From: Flavobacterium hydrophilum
Lineage (GTDB): Bacteria; Bacteroidota; Bacteroidia; Flavobacteriales; Flavobacteriaceae
DNA length: 64,000 nucleotides
Assembly: GCF_003202405.1 (NCBI RefSeq)
Contig: NZ_QJHL01000001.1
Coordinates: 2,108,001 to 2,172,000 of the forward strand
Direction of reading: 5' to 3'
Under the pieces are notes generated by a model that was given only the letters and a program-made list of their open reading frames with translations, did not search any database and had not been told where the DNA came from. Made by a program: the position numbers and the translations under genes. Shown here one piece after another: positions 38,011-46,879 of the stretch (positions are counted from its first letter, which is position 1; the number at the start of each line of letters is the position of its first letter).

Positions 38011-38030
38011 AATACGGCATTTGTCGTATT
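38011..38030 (-). promoter_or_regulatory. 20-bp palindromic operator, site A (upstream of response regulator)
   Basis: Plus-strand AATACGGCATTTGTCGTATT, the exact reverse complement of sites B and C. On the minus strand it is followed by TAATCTTTG (37989–37981) about 21 bases on, a −7-like element with one extra base. It also sits 21 bp past the stop of the 38052–40808 gene with A/T runs on both sides, so it may double as that gene's terminator. Confidence 0.7.
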
Positions 38031-38051
38031 TTTTTTGAAATGAAATTTTAA

Positions 38052-40808
38052 TTATTGCTTGATGAACTTCGAACTGCTTACCGAAATACCATCTGAAACC
38101 TGAATAATATAGATTCCGTTTGCCAAATTGGATACATTCAAACTTAAGTTATCTCCTGAAAGATTCGATTTCTGGTAAACTGTCTGCCCTGTTACAGCGA
38201 TTATTTTCACATTTACATTATTCAAAATAGATGGAAACGAAAGGTTGATTTGCTCTGATGCAGGATTGGGAAAAATAGTATGCTGCTGTTTTTGAAATTC
38301 CGAATTTGATAAAGTGATATTGGCATTTCCTATTCCAATTGCAAAATCAGAAAAAGAAGTCAAACCATTATTTCTGGCAGTAACCATTCCGTTATTTACA
38401 GTAGCCAGCGTGTAATTACCGCTGACGTTCCAGGCCGAAGTGCTGTTGTCTCTTTTTATTACAACATAACTCCCCGCTGAAGCACTGGTATTAGTAGAAT
38501 TTTGAATGTTTAAAATCGCATCATAATTCCCTGAGGTAGGTTGTTTATCCGGTGAAATGGTAAACCATCCGCCATTCAGTGCTTTCGTTATGGCAACTCC
38601 GTTGTATGAAATATTTGGCGTTGTACCTGTAAAAGCTTTAGTGAATTTAACTGCAATTTTATCTACACCGACTAAATTATTCGCATTAATAGTTGCGGAT
38701 TGCAATCTTGCCGATTCTCCCACCGGAAATTCATAGATTCCCGTAGTATTTATTTTTCTTTCTAATGTACCTCCATAAATATAATTGGTTGCGCTCACAC
38801 CTGAAAGCGCCGTTGGGCTACTATCAATAATACTTAATGTTTTACCGTTTAAGCTGATTTTTCCTGTATTTAGCGTTACCGTTGGCACTTTCAAATCAAA
38901 ATAAGTTCCAAGATCTGTATTTAAAACTAAACTATTGCTGAAGAAACCCGAATAGAAAAAAGAGACAGCAGTTCCTGTAAAATTAACAGTACCGGAACCT
39001 CTCCATTCTTTTGCTCCCAAACCCTGAAAAAAACCACCATCTTTAATGGTTATCGTTCCATCATTTTTCAAACCAGAAGTCAAAACTAAAGTAGATGGCA
39101 AGGTCAAATTAACTCCGGTTTTCACTTCCAAAGAAGCCGCTTTTGGAGAAGAAGAAACTATTGGATAATTAGATGTTGGCTGATTAAAAAGAGCTTTCAT
39201 AACATTTGTTGGAACACCATTTGACCAGTTAGAAGCATCATTCCAGTTTGTTGAGTTTCCTAACCATGTTGTAGAGGCAATTGTTGGAAAATTAGCCGAT
39301 TTAGTCTGCACAATCGCAACATCTTTTCGCAGGTAAAATGTAGAATGTATTCCATAAGCTGTGTTAAAATCAGATGCTGCATTAAATCCGGTTAAATTGA
39401 CAGTCCCATATGAGGTTGTTGGCACCAGATTATTTGGATTACCCGGAGTTTGAGCTAAATCCTGCGAAAAAAAACCGGCTGCCATGGCATAAGTATCATT
39501 ATAAGCCGCCAAAACATTCTGATCTGTAAGCGGTGCTTTTCCTCCTGAAATAAATTTAGTAATATTCCAATTGGCATCTGTTTCTATAATCACACTGGCA
39601 TTGTTAGGGTCTGAAGGATGAATATAATCTACTCCTGCTGCATACAATTTGTTTTTAGAAAATTGTTTGGCAATCACTAATTTACCATTTGGCAATGAAA
39701 GGAAAATGTCTTTATCATTATCAATGTTAAATGGGTTGTCGTAAGTAGTAAAAAAATCTTTGCATCTGATAAAATTAAAATTAGCATCAGTTTCAATCAT
39801 ACCGATGAAGGATCCGGTCGGGCCATAATTTTGTGCTGGTAATTTATCAAATGGCGACGGATTTGGATTGTCCTGTGACCAGAAAAAAGCCAGATTTCCT
39901 GTTATTCTGTTTACTTGAAAACTTTTAACCTCAGCATCAAAAGTTTGTGCTTTTAGAATATTTCCCGACGAATTCAAAGAAAGTATGGTAGTGTAAATTG
40001 TAGTTGAAGGACTGGTAGTGGTATTGGGATAATTTATTCCATCAAAAGTAAAACCTGCTGTTGAGCCTACTGACAAATGTACATTCTCATTATTGTCTAT
40101 AAATTTATCACTTAGAGAATTTTCGTTTGTAAAAACACCTACAATTCCATGAGGGTTTAGTGCATCTTTGTACCAAAGTGTTTCTCCGTTGCTGTCCAGT
40201 TTATAAAGCGGATAATTTACTTTTCCGTTAGCATCTAAATTTGGATTGTATCCTACGAAAAAAACATTTCCTGAATTAGAAACTGCCAATCTCGGAATTG
40301 TTTTTTGGTAAGTCCCAACCACACCTAAATCGAAGGTTTTTGCCCAAACGGTATTTCCAGAAGCGTCAAATTTGGCTATTACCACTTTATTCTGTCCACT
40401 AACCGAAATACCATTTCCTAAATCAACAGGATTGATACCGCTAAGGCCTCCGCCGATATAAAAATTCCCGGCATCATCTGTTGTAATGCAATCAAAATTG
40501 ATAAACAAATTACTAAAGGATTTAATGATTGTCGGTACACCGGTTGCTGAATTTATTTTTCCGAAATATTTAATATCTCCGGGATAATTCGGTTGTGCCG
40601 GAGCTGTCAGTGTTGTAGAACTGAAATAAGCTGCCGCCAATGCTGTTCCTCCAAATAAAATTTCTGAACCATCGCTGGTGTATTTTAGATGTTTGATCGC
40701 TTCGCCGCCAAGTGATCCTGTATTGAATGCCCAATCCCAGCCGCCGCCTATCTGGGCATTGCTGTTCATGATAAATAAAAGCAAAATTAGAGTAATTGTT
40801 TTTTTCAT
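38052..40808 (-). CDS. Large T9SS-secreted surface protein with propeller-like repeats
   Basis: 918 residues: signal peptide (about 1–18), then GGGWDWAFNTGSLGG, and a long beta-rich N-terminal part with SBBP-like repeats (DDAGNFYIGGG, VSNSGNVFFVGY). Residues about 515–640 look like a beta-helix/adhesin segment (WLGNSTNWNDASNWSNGVP). The C-terminal 75 residues are a type A T9SS sorting domain (FPNPASEQINLSF, ANGIYIIQVSDG). The N-terminal half is paralogous to the 45085–46776 protein. It is a single-gene unit between two palindrome sites. It should be exported and anchored or released at the cell surface; its ligand or function is unknown. Confidence 0.85.
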   Translation of the reverse strand: MKKTITLILLLFIMNSNAQIGGGWDWAFNTGSLGGEAIKHLKYTSDGSEILFGGTALAAAYFSSTTLTAPAQPNYPGDIKYFGKINSATGVPTIIKSFSNLFINFDCITTDDAGNFYIGGGLSGINPVDLGNGISVSGQNKVVIAKFDASGNTVWAKTFDLGVVGTYQKTIPRLAVSNSGNVFFVGYNPNLDANGKVNYPLYKLDSNGETLWYKDALNPHGIVGVFTNENSLSDKFIDNNENVHLSVGSTAGFTFDGINYPNTTTSPSTTIYTTILSLNSSGNILKAQTFDAEVKSFQVNRITGNLAFFWSQDNPNPSPFDKLPAQNYGPTGSFIGMIETDANFNFIRCKDFFTTYDNPFNIDNDKDIFLSLPNGKLVIAKQFSKNKLYAAGVDYIHPSDPNNASVIIETDANWNITKFISGGKAPLTDQNVLAAYNDTYAMAAGFFSQDLAQTPGNPNNLVPTTSYGTVNLTGFNAASDFNTAYGIHSTFYLRKDVAIVQTKSANFPTIASTTWLGNSTNWNDASNWSNGVPTNVMKALFNQPTSNYPIVSSSPKAASLEVKTGVNLTLPSTLVLTSGLKNDGTITIKDGGFFQGLGAKEWRGSGTVNFTGTAVSFFYSGFFSNSLVLNTDLGTYFDLKVPTVTLNTGKISLNGKTLSIIDSSPTALSGVSATNYIYGGTLERKINTTGIYEFPVGESARLQSATINANNLVGVDKIAVKFTKAFTGTTPNISYNGVAITKALNGGWFTISPDKQPTSGNYDAILNIQNSTNTSASAGSYVVIKRDNSTSAWNVSGNYTLATVNNGMVTARNNGLTSFSDFAIGIGNANITLSNSEFQKQQHTIFPNPASEQINLSFPSILNNVNVKIIAVTGQTVYQKSNLSGDNLSLNVSNLANGIYIIQVSDGISVSSSKFIKQ

Positions 40809-40862
40809 ATTTTCTGGTTTATAGAATGTAAAGCAAATTTGCGGTATCTATAAACACAAAAA

Positions 40863-40882
40863 AATACGACAAATGCCGTATT
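40863..40882 (-). promoter_or_regulatory. 20-bp palindromic operator, site B (upstream of the 918-aa T9SS gene)
   Basis: AATACGACAAATGCCGTATT, identical to site C. Its near edge is 54 bp from the ATG at 40808. On the minus strand, 21 bases after the site, CAAATTTG (40841–40834) sits at the same place as in sites C and D and differs from TAnnTTTG at one position. Confidence 0.8.
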
Positions 40883-40906
40883 TTAAGATTATGAAGTGAT
40901 GTTTGT

Positions 40907-42823
40907 TTAATTATTCAGCCAAATCGTTATCAATGTTCCCAGATTGGAACTTTCCAAATTAAAACTTCCACCAATATCTTCCATTCTTTTTTGCATATTT
41001 TTTAAACCATTTCCTTTTTGAATTGCAGCTTCATCAAAACCAATTCCATTATCCTGAATCGTAATTTGATTTTGGTTTTCTATCCTTTTTACATCTATAG
41101 AAATGCTTGAAGCATTGGCATATTTTACAGCATTATTAACCGCTTCCTGAATGGTTCGGTACACATTCATCCCTTCTATTGAAGTTAGTTTTGTGGCTTT
41201 TAAATCACCATCAGTTTCAAATGAAAACTGAATTTCATCTTTAGCTTCTTTTGCTTTTTCGATAAAATTATTAATACGAGATTCCAGATCTTCAAAGCTA
41301 ATTTCATTGCTGTTCATTGCCCAGATCGTATCGCGGAGTTCCACAATAGTTTCTTTTGCGAAAGAACTGATGTTGGTTAATTTATCATCGAGTTTTTTGT
41401 TGTCTATATCAAAAGCATATTTAACATTATCAACCGAAGAAATAATAAAAGTAAGCTGTGAACCAATATTATCGTGCAAATCTCGGGAAATATTCAATCG
41501 TTGTTCCTGCAGTTTGTTTTGATTTTCTATTTGGAAAATGGCAGTTTTTAATTCGAATTCCTGCTCTTGCTGCGTGTGTTTTAGCTTTTGTTGGCGGTAG
41601 ATTAGTAATCCAATTATTGCAATAAACAAAGCAATCAAAGAAACAGTTATTAAGATTATATTTTGCTGTTTAGCTTCGGCTTCCTTTTCTAAGAGGAGTT
41701 TTTCTTTTTTAGCAGTTTGGTATTTGGTTTCTAATTCAAATATTGATTTTGTATTTTGAGTTTTAAAAACACTGTCTTTTCCTAAATTGTATAATTCAGA
41801 ATATTGAAACGCTTTCTGATAATTTCCTAATTTGGAATTAGCAAGTGCAAGAACCTTAAAACTATTGATTTCTAATAAATTGGCTTTTGCAATTTTGGAA
41901 TACTTTAGTGATTCCTGAGAATAAATTATGCTTTTGTTAAAAAGTTTTTGCTTGATCAAACAATTGGCAAAAGCCCCGGAAACTTCAGCAATTTCAAAAT
42001 TATTTTGATGTTTTTTATGCAGCCTAAGACATTCCAGATATTTGTTATTTGCCATTTTAAAATTATGTAAACTATCAAAAACATACGCGATATTGGATAA
42101 TGGATAACCCACAAAGCGTTCATAACCTAATTTTTCATAACCCTTTTTTGCGATTACAGAATATTTTAATGACTCCTCATATTGTTTTAAGTTAATCAAT
42201 ATGGAACCAAGATTTCCTGCAGATGTTGTCTTTCCAAAATCATCTGTTGTCTTAGAATATAACTCGTAAGATTTTCGATAGTAAATAATTGCTTTATCGT
42301 ACTCTTTTTGGGCTTTAAACACAATCCCAATATTAGAACAAACCATTGCCTGCTTTGCAATATTTTGCTTTTTTTCATAAAAATACAATGCTTTGAAATA
42401 GTTCTTTACAGCATTTGAAAACTCTCCTTTGGTATCATAAAAAATTCCCAAGTTATTGTAAGTATCTGCTAAACCAATGGAATCCTTTATTTTAATTCTA
42501 ATCTCTAAAGCCTTTTTATGGTATTTTAAGGCTGAATCTAATTCGGTTTTATACTGAAAATTGTTTGCAATCGCATTGTACGATAATCCAATTAACGAAT
42601 CATTTTTTAACTTTTTTGCCTTAACTAAACTTTTATCCGCATATAAAATAGCTTTGTCTAAATCGAAATTACTATACTCATCGGAAATGTTAATCAATGT
42701 CAGGTTTTTTTGTTTATCGCTTCCCTTTTTCAACGATTGTAATAAACTATCTATAATTCTATTATTTTGAGATGAACAGATGTTTACTACTAACAATAAA
42801 ACCAATAACATTCCTTTTTTCAT
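40907..42823 (-). CDS. TPR sensor histidine kinase (HisKA_3), second copy
   Basis: 638 residues: signal peptide (about 1–19), periplasmic TPR repeats to about 360 (YNNLGIFYDTKGEFSNAVKNYFKALYFYEK-type), one membrane helix near 388–408 flanked by a coiled coil, then HisKA_3 with the phospho-His in NISRDLHDNIGSQLTF and a HATPase domain with QEAVNNAVKYA, DNGIGFD and GNGLKNMQKRM. It starts 6 bp after the other kinase. The cytoplasmic halves of the two are nearly identical in sequence while the TPR sensors differ. Together with the response regulator at 37183–37833 it forms a two-component system; what it senses is unknown. Confidence 0.9.
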   Translation of the reverse strand: MKKGMLLVLLLVVNICSSQNNRIIDSLLQSLKKGSDKQKNLTLINISDEYSNFDLDKAILYADKSLVKAKKLKNDSLIGLSYNAIANNFQYKTELDSALKYHKKALEIRIKIKDSIGLADTYNNLGIFYDTKGEFSNAVKNYFKALYFYEKKQNIAKQAMVCSNIGIVFKAQKEYDKAIIYYRKSYELYSKTTDDFGKTTSAGNLGSILINLKQYEESLKYSVIAKKGYEKLGYERFVGYPLSNIAYVFDSLHNFKMANNKYLECLRLHKKHQNNFEIAEVSGAFANCLIKQKLFNKSIIYSQESLKYSKIAKANLLEINSFKVLALANSKLGNYQKAFQYSELYNLGKDSVFKTQNTKSIFELETKYQTAKKEKLLLEKEAEAKQQNIILITVSLIALFIAIIGLLIYRQQKLKHTQQEQEFELKTAIFQIENQNKLQEQRLNISRDLHDNIGSQLTFIISSVDNVKYAFDIDNKKLDDKLTNISSFAKETIVELRDTIWAMNSNEISFEDLESRINNFIEKAKEAKDEIQFSFETDGDLKATKLTSIEGMNVYRTIQEAVNNAVKYANASSISIDVKRIENQNQITIQDNGIGFDEAAIQKGNGLKNMQKRMEDIGGSFNLESSNLGTLITIWLNN

Positions 42824-42829
42824 AAATAT

Positions 42830-44743
42830 CTATATTGAAACAACGATTTTAGTTCCTTCGTGAGAGGAAAACAAATGAAACTTTCCACCAATATCTTCAA
42901 TACGCTTTTGCATGTTTTTCAACCCATTTCCTTTTTGGATGGTAGTTTCATCAAAACCAATTCCGTTATCCTCAATTGCTATTTGAATTTGGTTTTCTAT
43001 TCTTTTTACAGCTATAGAAATGCTGGAAGCATTGGCGTATTTTATAGCATTGTTTACGGCTTCCTGAATGGTTCTGTAGAGATTCATCCCTTCAACGGAT
43101 GTGAGTTTTGTGTCTTTTAATTCCGAATCGATTTGGAAAAAAAACTGAATTTCATCTTTAGCTTCTTTCGCTTTTTCGATAAAATTATGAATTCGGGATT
43201 CCAAATCTTCAAAGCTAATTTCGTTGCTGTTCATTGCCCAGATTGTATCGCGGAGTTCCACAATAGTTTCTTTTGCGAAAGAACTGATGTTGGTCAATTT
43301 ATCATCCAGCTTTTTGTTATCAATATCAAAAGCATATTTAACATTATCTACCGAGGAAATAATAAAAGTCAGCTGTGAACCAATATTATCATGCAGATCC
43401 CGGGAAATATTCAATCGCTGTTCCTGCAGTTTATTTTGATTTTCTATTTGGGAAATAGCCGTTTTTAATTCAAATTCCTGTTCTTGCTGTTTCTGCTTTA
43501 GTTTCTGCTGACGATATATGAGAAATCCTATCATTGCAATAAATAAGGTGAGCAGTGAAACTATAATTAATATTATATTTTTCTTTTTAGCTTCAGCTTC
43601 TTTTTGCAGAAGCAGTTTTTCTTTTTTGGCAGTTTGATATTTGGTTTCTGTTTCTGTTGTTTGTTTATTAATTTGTTCTTTACTTAGTACATCTTTTAAT
43701 TCATTATAAGATTTTAAATAAGAAGCTGCACTGTCAGGAGAATTCAAATACAAATAAGACTCTGTTAGTCTTTTATATATATCTAGTAAATAAGTCTTAT
43801 TGTTTTGATTTTTAAAAAAAGAAATATTTTTATTAAGAATATTTTTTGCCTTTTTATAGTCTTTCATTTGAAGATAGGCACGGGAAATATTAATTTCATA
43901 TACAGCAATATCAATATCTGTATTTAATGAATTCAAATATTTTTCTGATTTTTCATAAATAATAATTGCTTCCTTTGGTTTATTTTCATCCAGCTTAATT
44001 GATGCTAGATTTTCATATGCATTTACAATTGCTAAATTATCCTTTATTAAAAATCCTGCTTTCAAAGATTTATTAAAATAAAATTCTGCTTTTTTATTAT
44101 CATTAAGATCAGAGTAAATACTACCTAATGTTAAATAAGCATCAGCTAAATTATATTGTAAATTATTTTTTTCTAAAAAATACAAAGCTTCCTTTTGGTA
44201 TAATAAAGCTTTGTTATTGTTTTTCATTTCATGAAAAACAATAGCCAGATTAGATTTCGTAATATTTGCAATTGTATCATTCCTCCCTTCAAAATAATTA
44301 ATTGCCTCAAGATATGATTTTACTGCTTCTTTATAATTTTGATTACTAGTAAGTACACTTGCTAAATTTATATTTATTTTTGCTACACCTTCAAAATCCT
44401 TATTTTTCTTTCTGATGCTGTATCCTTTTAAATAATTAGATTTAGACTTTTTAAAATCTCCATTTCTAAAATATGCTGCTCCTAAATCAGAATAAACTTG
44501 CGATAATAATTTTTCATCTTTGAGAATTCTGGCAGATTCTAATGCTTTTTTACCATAAAAAATGGACGAATCTATTGATATGTCAGTATAATACCACGTC
44601 AAATCAGAATAAATTGCTGCTTTTTTTTGAAGATCTGGTTTTGCTTTTAAGTCACTTTTTAAATCCTTTATTACATTTTGTACATCTTGAGAATAGAGAT
44701 TAACCGAGAGAAGTAAAAAAAAACAGAATATTGCTTGTTTCAT
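42830..44743 (-). CDS. TPR sensor histidine kinase (HisKA_3), first copy
   Basis: 637 residues with the same plan as its neighbour: signal peptide (about 1–18), TPR sensor (about 40–350), membrane helix near 388–408 (ILIIVSLLTLFIAMIGFLIY), coiled coil, HisKA_3 with SRDLHDNIGSQ, and HATPase with QEAVNNAIKYA, EDNGIGFDE and GNGLKNMQKRIEDIGG. The TPR part has diverged widely from the second kinase. It follows the small coiled-coil protein by 46 bp, in the operon headed by the T9SS protein at 45085–46776. Two sensors feeding one response regulator would allow two inputs to one regulon. Confidence 0.9.
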   Translation of the reverse strand: MKQAIFCFFLLLSVNLYSQDVQNVIKDLKSDLKAKPDLQKKAAIYSDLTWYYTDISIDSSIFYGKKALESARILKDEKLLSQVYSDLGAAYFRNGDFKKSKSNYLKGYSIRKKNKDFEGVAKININLASVLTSNQNYKEAVKSYLEAINYFEGRNDTIANITKSNLAIVFHEMKNNNKALLYQKEALYFLEKNNLQYNLADAYLTLGSIYSDLNDNKKAEFYFNKSLKAGFLIKDNLAIVNAYENLASIKLDENKPKEAIIIYEKSEKYLNSLNTDIDIAVYEINISRAYLQMKDYKKAKNILNKNISFFKNQNNKTYLLDIYKRLTESYLYLNSPDSAASYLKSYNELKDVLSKEQINKQTTETETKYQTAKKEKLLLQKEAEAKKKNIILIIVSLLTLFIAMIGFLIYRQQKLKQKQQEQEFELKTAISQIENQNKLQEQRLNISRDLHDNIGSQLTFIISSVDNVKYAFDIDNKKLDDKLTNISSFAKETIVELRDTIWAMNSNEISFEDLESRIHNFIEKAKEAKDEIQFFFQIDSELKDTKLTSVEGMNLYRTIQEAVNNAIKYANASSISIAVKRIENQIQIAIEDNGIGFDETTIQKGNGLKNMQKRIEDIGGKFHLFSSHEGTKIVVSI

Positions 44744-44789
44744 ATAAATTCAAAAAGTAAATAGATTATTTCGTTAAAAGAATACTTTA

Positions 44790-45071
44790 TTAATTCTTTT
44801 TTTTGTTAAACATAGCCAAAAATAATTGAAAATTAACATCATAAATAATTTTATTTAAGTGATGATTTGATTCTTTTAATTGCTCTGATAAAACATCAGA
44901 TAACTTCAATTGATTAACTTGTTTTTCTTGCTGCTTACCAAGGACAGCAATACTATTCTCTAAAGAAGCGGTCCTTTTTCTGAAGGTTCTCTTTTGTTTA
45001 TTATAACCAATATACAAAATGGTAATTGTAACAAAAAACGTAATAACAATAGCAATTAAAAGAATAATCAT
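44790..45071 (-). CDS. Small single-pass membrane coiled-coil protein
   Basis: 93 residues: one N-terminal membrane helix (residues 1–22, hydrophobic), then a basic KQKRTFRKR stretch and a helix with heptad character (SLENSIAVLGKQQEKQVNQL) on to the C-terminus. The basic stretch predicts a cytoplasmic C-terminus. It lies 13 bp after the T9SS protein and 46 bp before the first sensor kinase. It has no recognised family. Its membrane-plus-coil layout resembles the linker region of the neighbouring kinases, so it might modulate them; this is speculation. Confidence 0.7.
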   Translation of the reverse strand: MIILLIAIVITFFVTITILYIGYNKQKRTFRKRTASLENSIAVLGKQQEKQVNQLKLSDVLSEQLKESNHHLNKIIYDVNFQLFLAMFNKKKN

Positions 45072-45084
45072 ACTTCAATATTTT

Positions 45085-46776
45085 TTAATTCACAATCAGC
45101 TTTTTGGTTGTTATTGTTCCTTTTTTTTCTATTTGGATGAGGTAAAGCCCTTTGGTTAAAGTCTGGTTGGTTAATGTGGAATTTAAAATAAATGCCTTTA
45201 TTTTTTGACCACGAAGATTATAAACAATTGCTTTTGCACCAATTAGATTTTCATCAATCTGAATATTAAAATTACTATTGGCAGGATTTGGAAAAACTGA
45301 AATTGACTCGGTTATGTCGTTTTTATCAATACCCAGAGAAGTACCATTTGTTAGTTGTGAAATGAATAAATCACCCGCCAATGAAGCAAAAGCCGGATAT
45401 GTGGTTGCGAAAGTCAAATCGTTTTCGCAGGATGTTAATGTAGTTCCGTTAACATTTACAGTTGCATTATTCGTCAGACTGTATGAACCTGATACGGCTA
45501 ATTTATTATTGTAGGCAGCTATAAAGGGATAGACAGCTGTACTGTATTCGTTCAATTCAGGATGTGCGACAAACTTTGACATAACGAAACTGTCAAAAAA
45601 TTTCCAGGCTGGTGTATATTTTGTTGCGGTAAAGGTTTGTGTTCCTGCAGTTATAGAATTTCCAGGCATCATCAACTTCATTCCCACAAATTTCAAATTT
45701 CCTAAAGGAAAAATGGCATCAATATCTGCCTGATCCAGCACCGGATTTGTCGTACTGTTTAAATAATTCCTGTTAGCATCCAAAGCTACTATTCCCTGAT
45801 AAACATTATTCGTGTGATTTACCGTATTGAACGGCGCAGGATTAGCATTGTATTGGGACCATTTTACCAATACATTTCCTGTCGCTTTTTCTACTGCCAA
45901 GTCCCCTATTCCTCCTCTGTGAGAACTAAATGTTCCGTTGGCACCGTTTCCGTCAATAGCTAAAATGTGTGCTGCTGCAGGATGTGTTCCGGCCGGAATC
46001 GTCAATGGTACACCATCGACAGTAATCACCTCTGAATTTAAATTGGAAATATAAAAATAAGCTTTACCGGTGTTATCAAAAAAACAATTATTTTTTGAAG
46101 TTGTGATTTTGATATAATTAGAAGATGGCAGAATCCATTCTTTATGCCAGATTTCAGTTCCGTTGCTATCAAGTCGAAGCAGCCAGAAAGGCTGGTTTCC
46201 GTTAGAGGAACGTGCAGCAAAATAGATGTCGTTATTCGGCAAAACCCCTAAAGCAATTGGTACGTTTGTAGATGAGATTGTTGCCACATTTAACGTAAAT
46301 AATTTGGCCCACTGGCATTCTCCGTTTGAATTGTACTTGGCAACAAAATACCCTTTTCCTAAAAGAGTAACGCCATTGCCAAAATTGTAAGGAGTTGCAG
46401 CATTGAATACTGTTCCGGAAACAATAATATTATCATTGCTATCAAGGGCAAAATCATCAAAATTGGCCACATAAGAATTGCTTGAAAGTGCTTTTACCAA
46501 AACCGTTTTTACTCCGGCCTGTGTTCGCTTGCCAATAAAAGTAACATTACCCGGAAAAACACTGAATCCCTGCCCCTGCATTGAAGTTGATCCAAAAGTT
46601 GTTTTATTTCCGATATTCACCATGCAGAGTAAATCACCCTGCGAATTGTATTGTATTCTTTTGGTGGTATTATAACCTCCGCCGGTATTAAACGCCCAGT
46701 CAAAATCGGAGGCATTGTTTTGCGCGGTTAATATACTTCCCAGACATAATAATATAAATAGTAGAGTTTTTTTCAT
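45085..46776 (-). CDS. T9SS-secreted surface protein with propeller-like repeats
   Basis: About 563 residues from the ATG at 46776; an upstream in-frame ATG (46803) would add nine residues before the signal peptide. The 46776 start gives a clean signal peptide and the same operator-to-start spacing (53 bp) as in the neighbouring units. Mature N-terminus NNASDFDWAFNTGGGYN parallels WDWAFNTG of the 918-aa paralogue. Beta-rich repeats with DSNDNIIVSGTV and LPNNDIYFAAR follow. The last 75 residues are a type A T9SS sorting domain (VFPNPANSNFNIQID, TKGLYLIQIEKKG). It leads the operon with the small membrane protein and the two sensor kinases, so it may present or bind the signal. Function unknown. 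Confidence 0.85.
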   Translation of the reverse strand: MKKTLLFILLCLGSILTAQNNASDFDWAFNTGGGYNTTKRIQYNSQGDLLCMVNIGNKTTFGSTSMQGQGFSVFPGNVTFIGKRTQAGVKTVLVKALSSNSYVANFDDFALDSNDNIIVSGTVFNAATPYNFGNGVTLLGKGYFVAKYNSNGECQWAKLFTLNVATISSTNVPIALGVLPNNDIYFAARSSNGNQPFWLLRLDSNGTEIWHKEWILPSSNYIKITTSKNNCFFDNTGKAYFYISNLNSEVITVDGVPLTIPAGTHPAAAHILAIDGNGANGTFSSHRGGIGDLAVEKATGNVLVKWSQYNANPAPFNTVNHTNNVYQGIVALDANRNYLNSTTNPVLDQADIDAIFPLGNLKFVGMKLMMPGNSITAGTQTFTATKYTPAWKFFDSFVMSKFVAHPELNEYSTAVYPFIAAYNNKLAVSGSYSLTNNATVNVNGTTLTSCENDLTFATTYPAFASLAGDLFISQLTNGTSLGIDKNDITESISVFPNPANSNFNIQIDENLIGAKAIVYNLRGQKIKAFILNSTLTNQTLTKGLYLIQIEKKGTITTKKLIVN

Positions 46777-46829
46777 AATAATAGTTTTTAAATTATAATC
46801 CAAAGTTGTGCTTTTTCAAATCACAAAAA

Positions 46830-46849
46830 AATACGACAAATGCCGTATT
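46830..46849 (-). promoter_or_regulatory. 20-bp palindromic operator, site C (upstream of the T9SS–kinase operon)
   Basis: AATACGACAAATGCCGTATT, identical to site B. Its near edge is 53 bp from the ATG at 46776. On the minus strand CAACTTTG (46808–46801) begins 21 bases after the site, a −7-like box at the same register as in site B. The gene upstream ends 30 bp away. Confidence 0.8.
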
Positions 46850-46879
46850 TTTAAGTTTTATAAGCTAAGAAATATCCAG

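Noticed and set aside
38011..46849. The palindromes explained only as transcription terminators
   Set aside because: Sites A–C fit this, but site D lies in a divergent gap with no gene ending there and site E lacks a T-run. Identical 20-base sequence and fixed promoter spacing are not expected of terminators.
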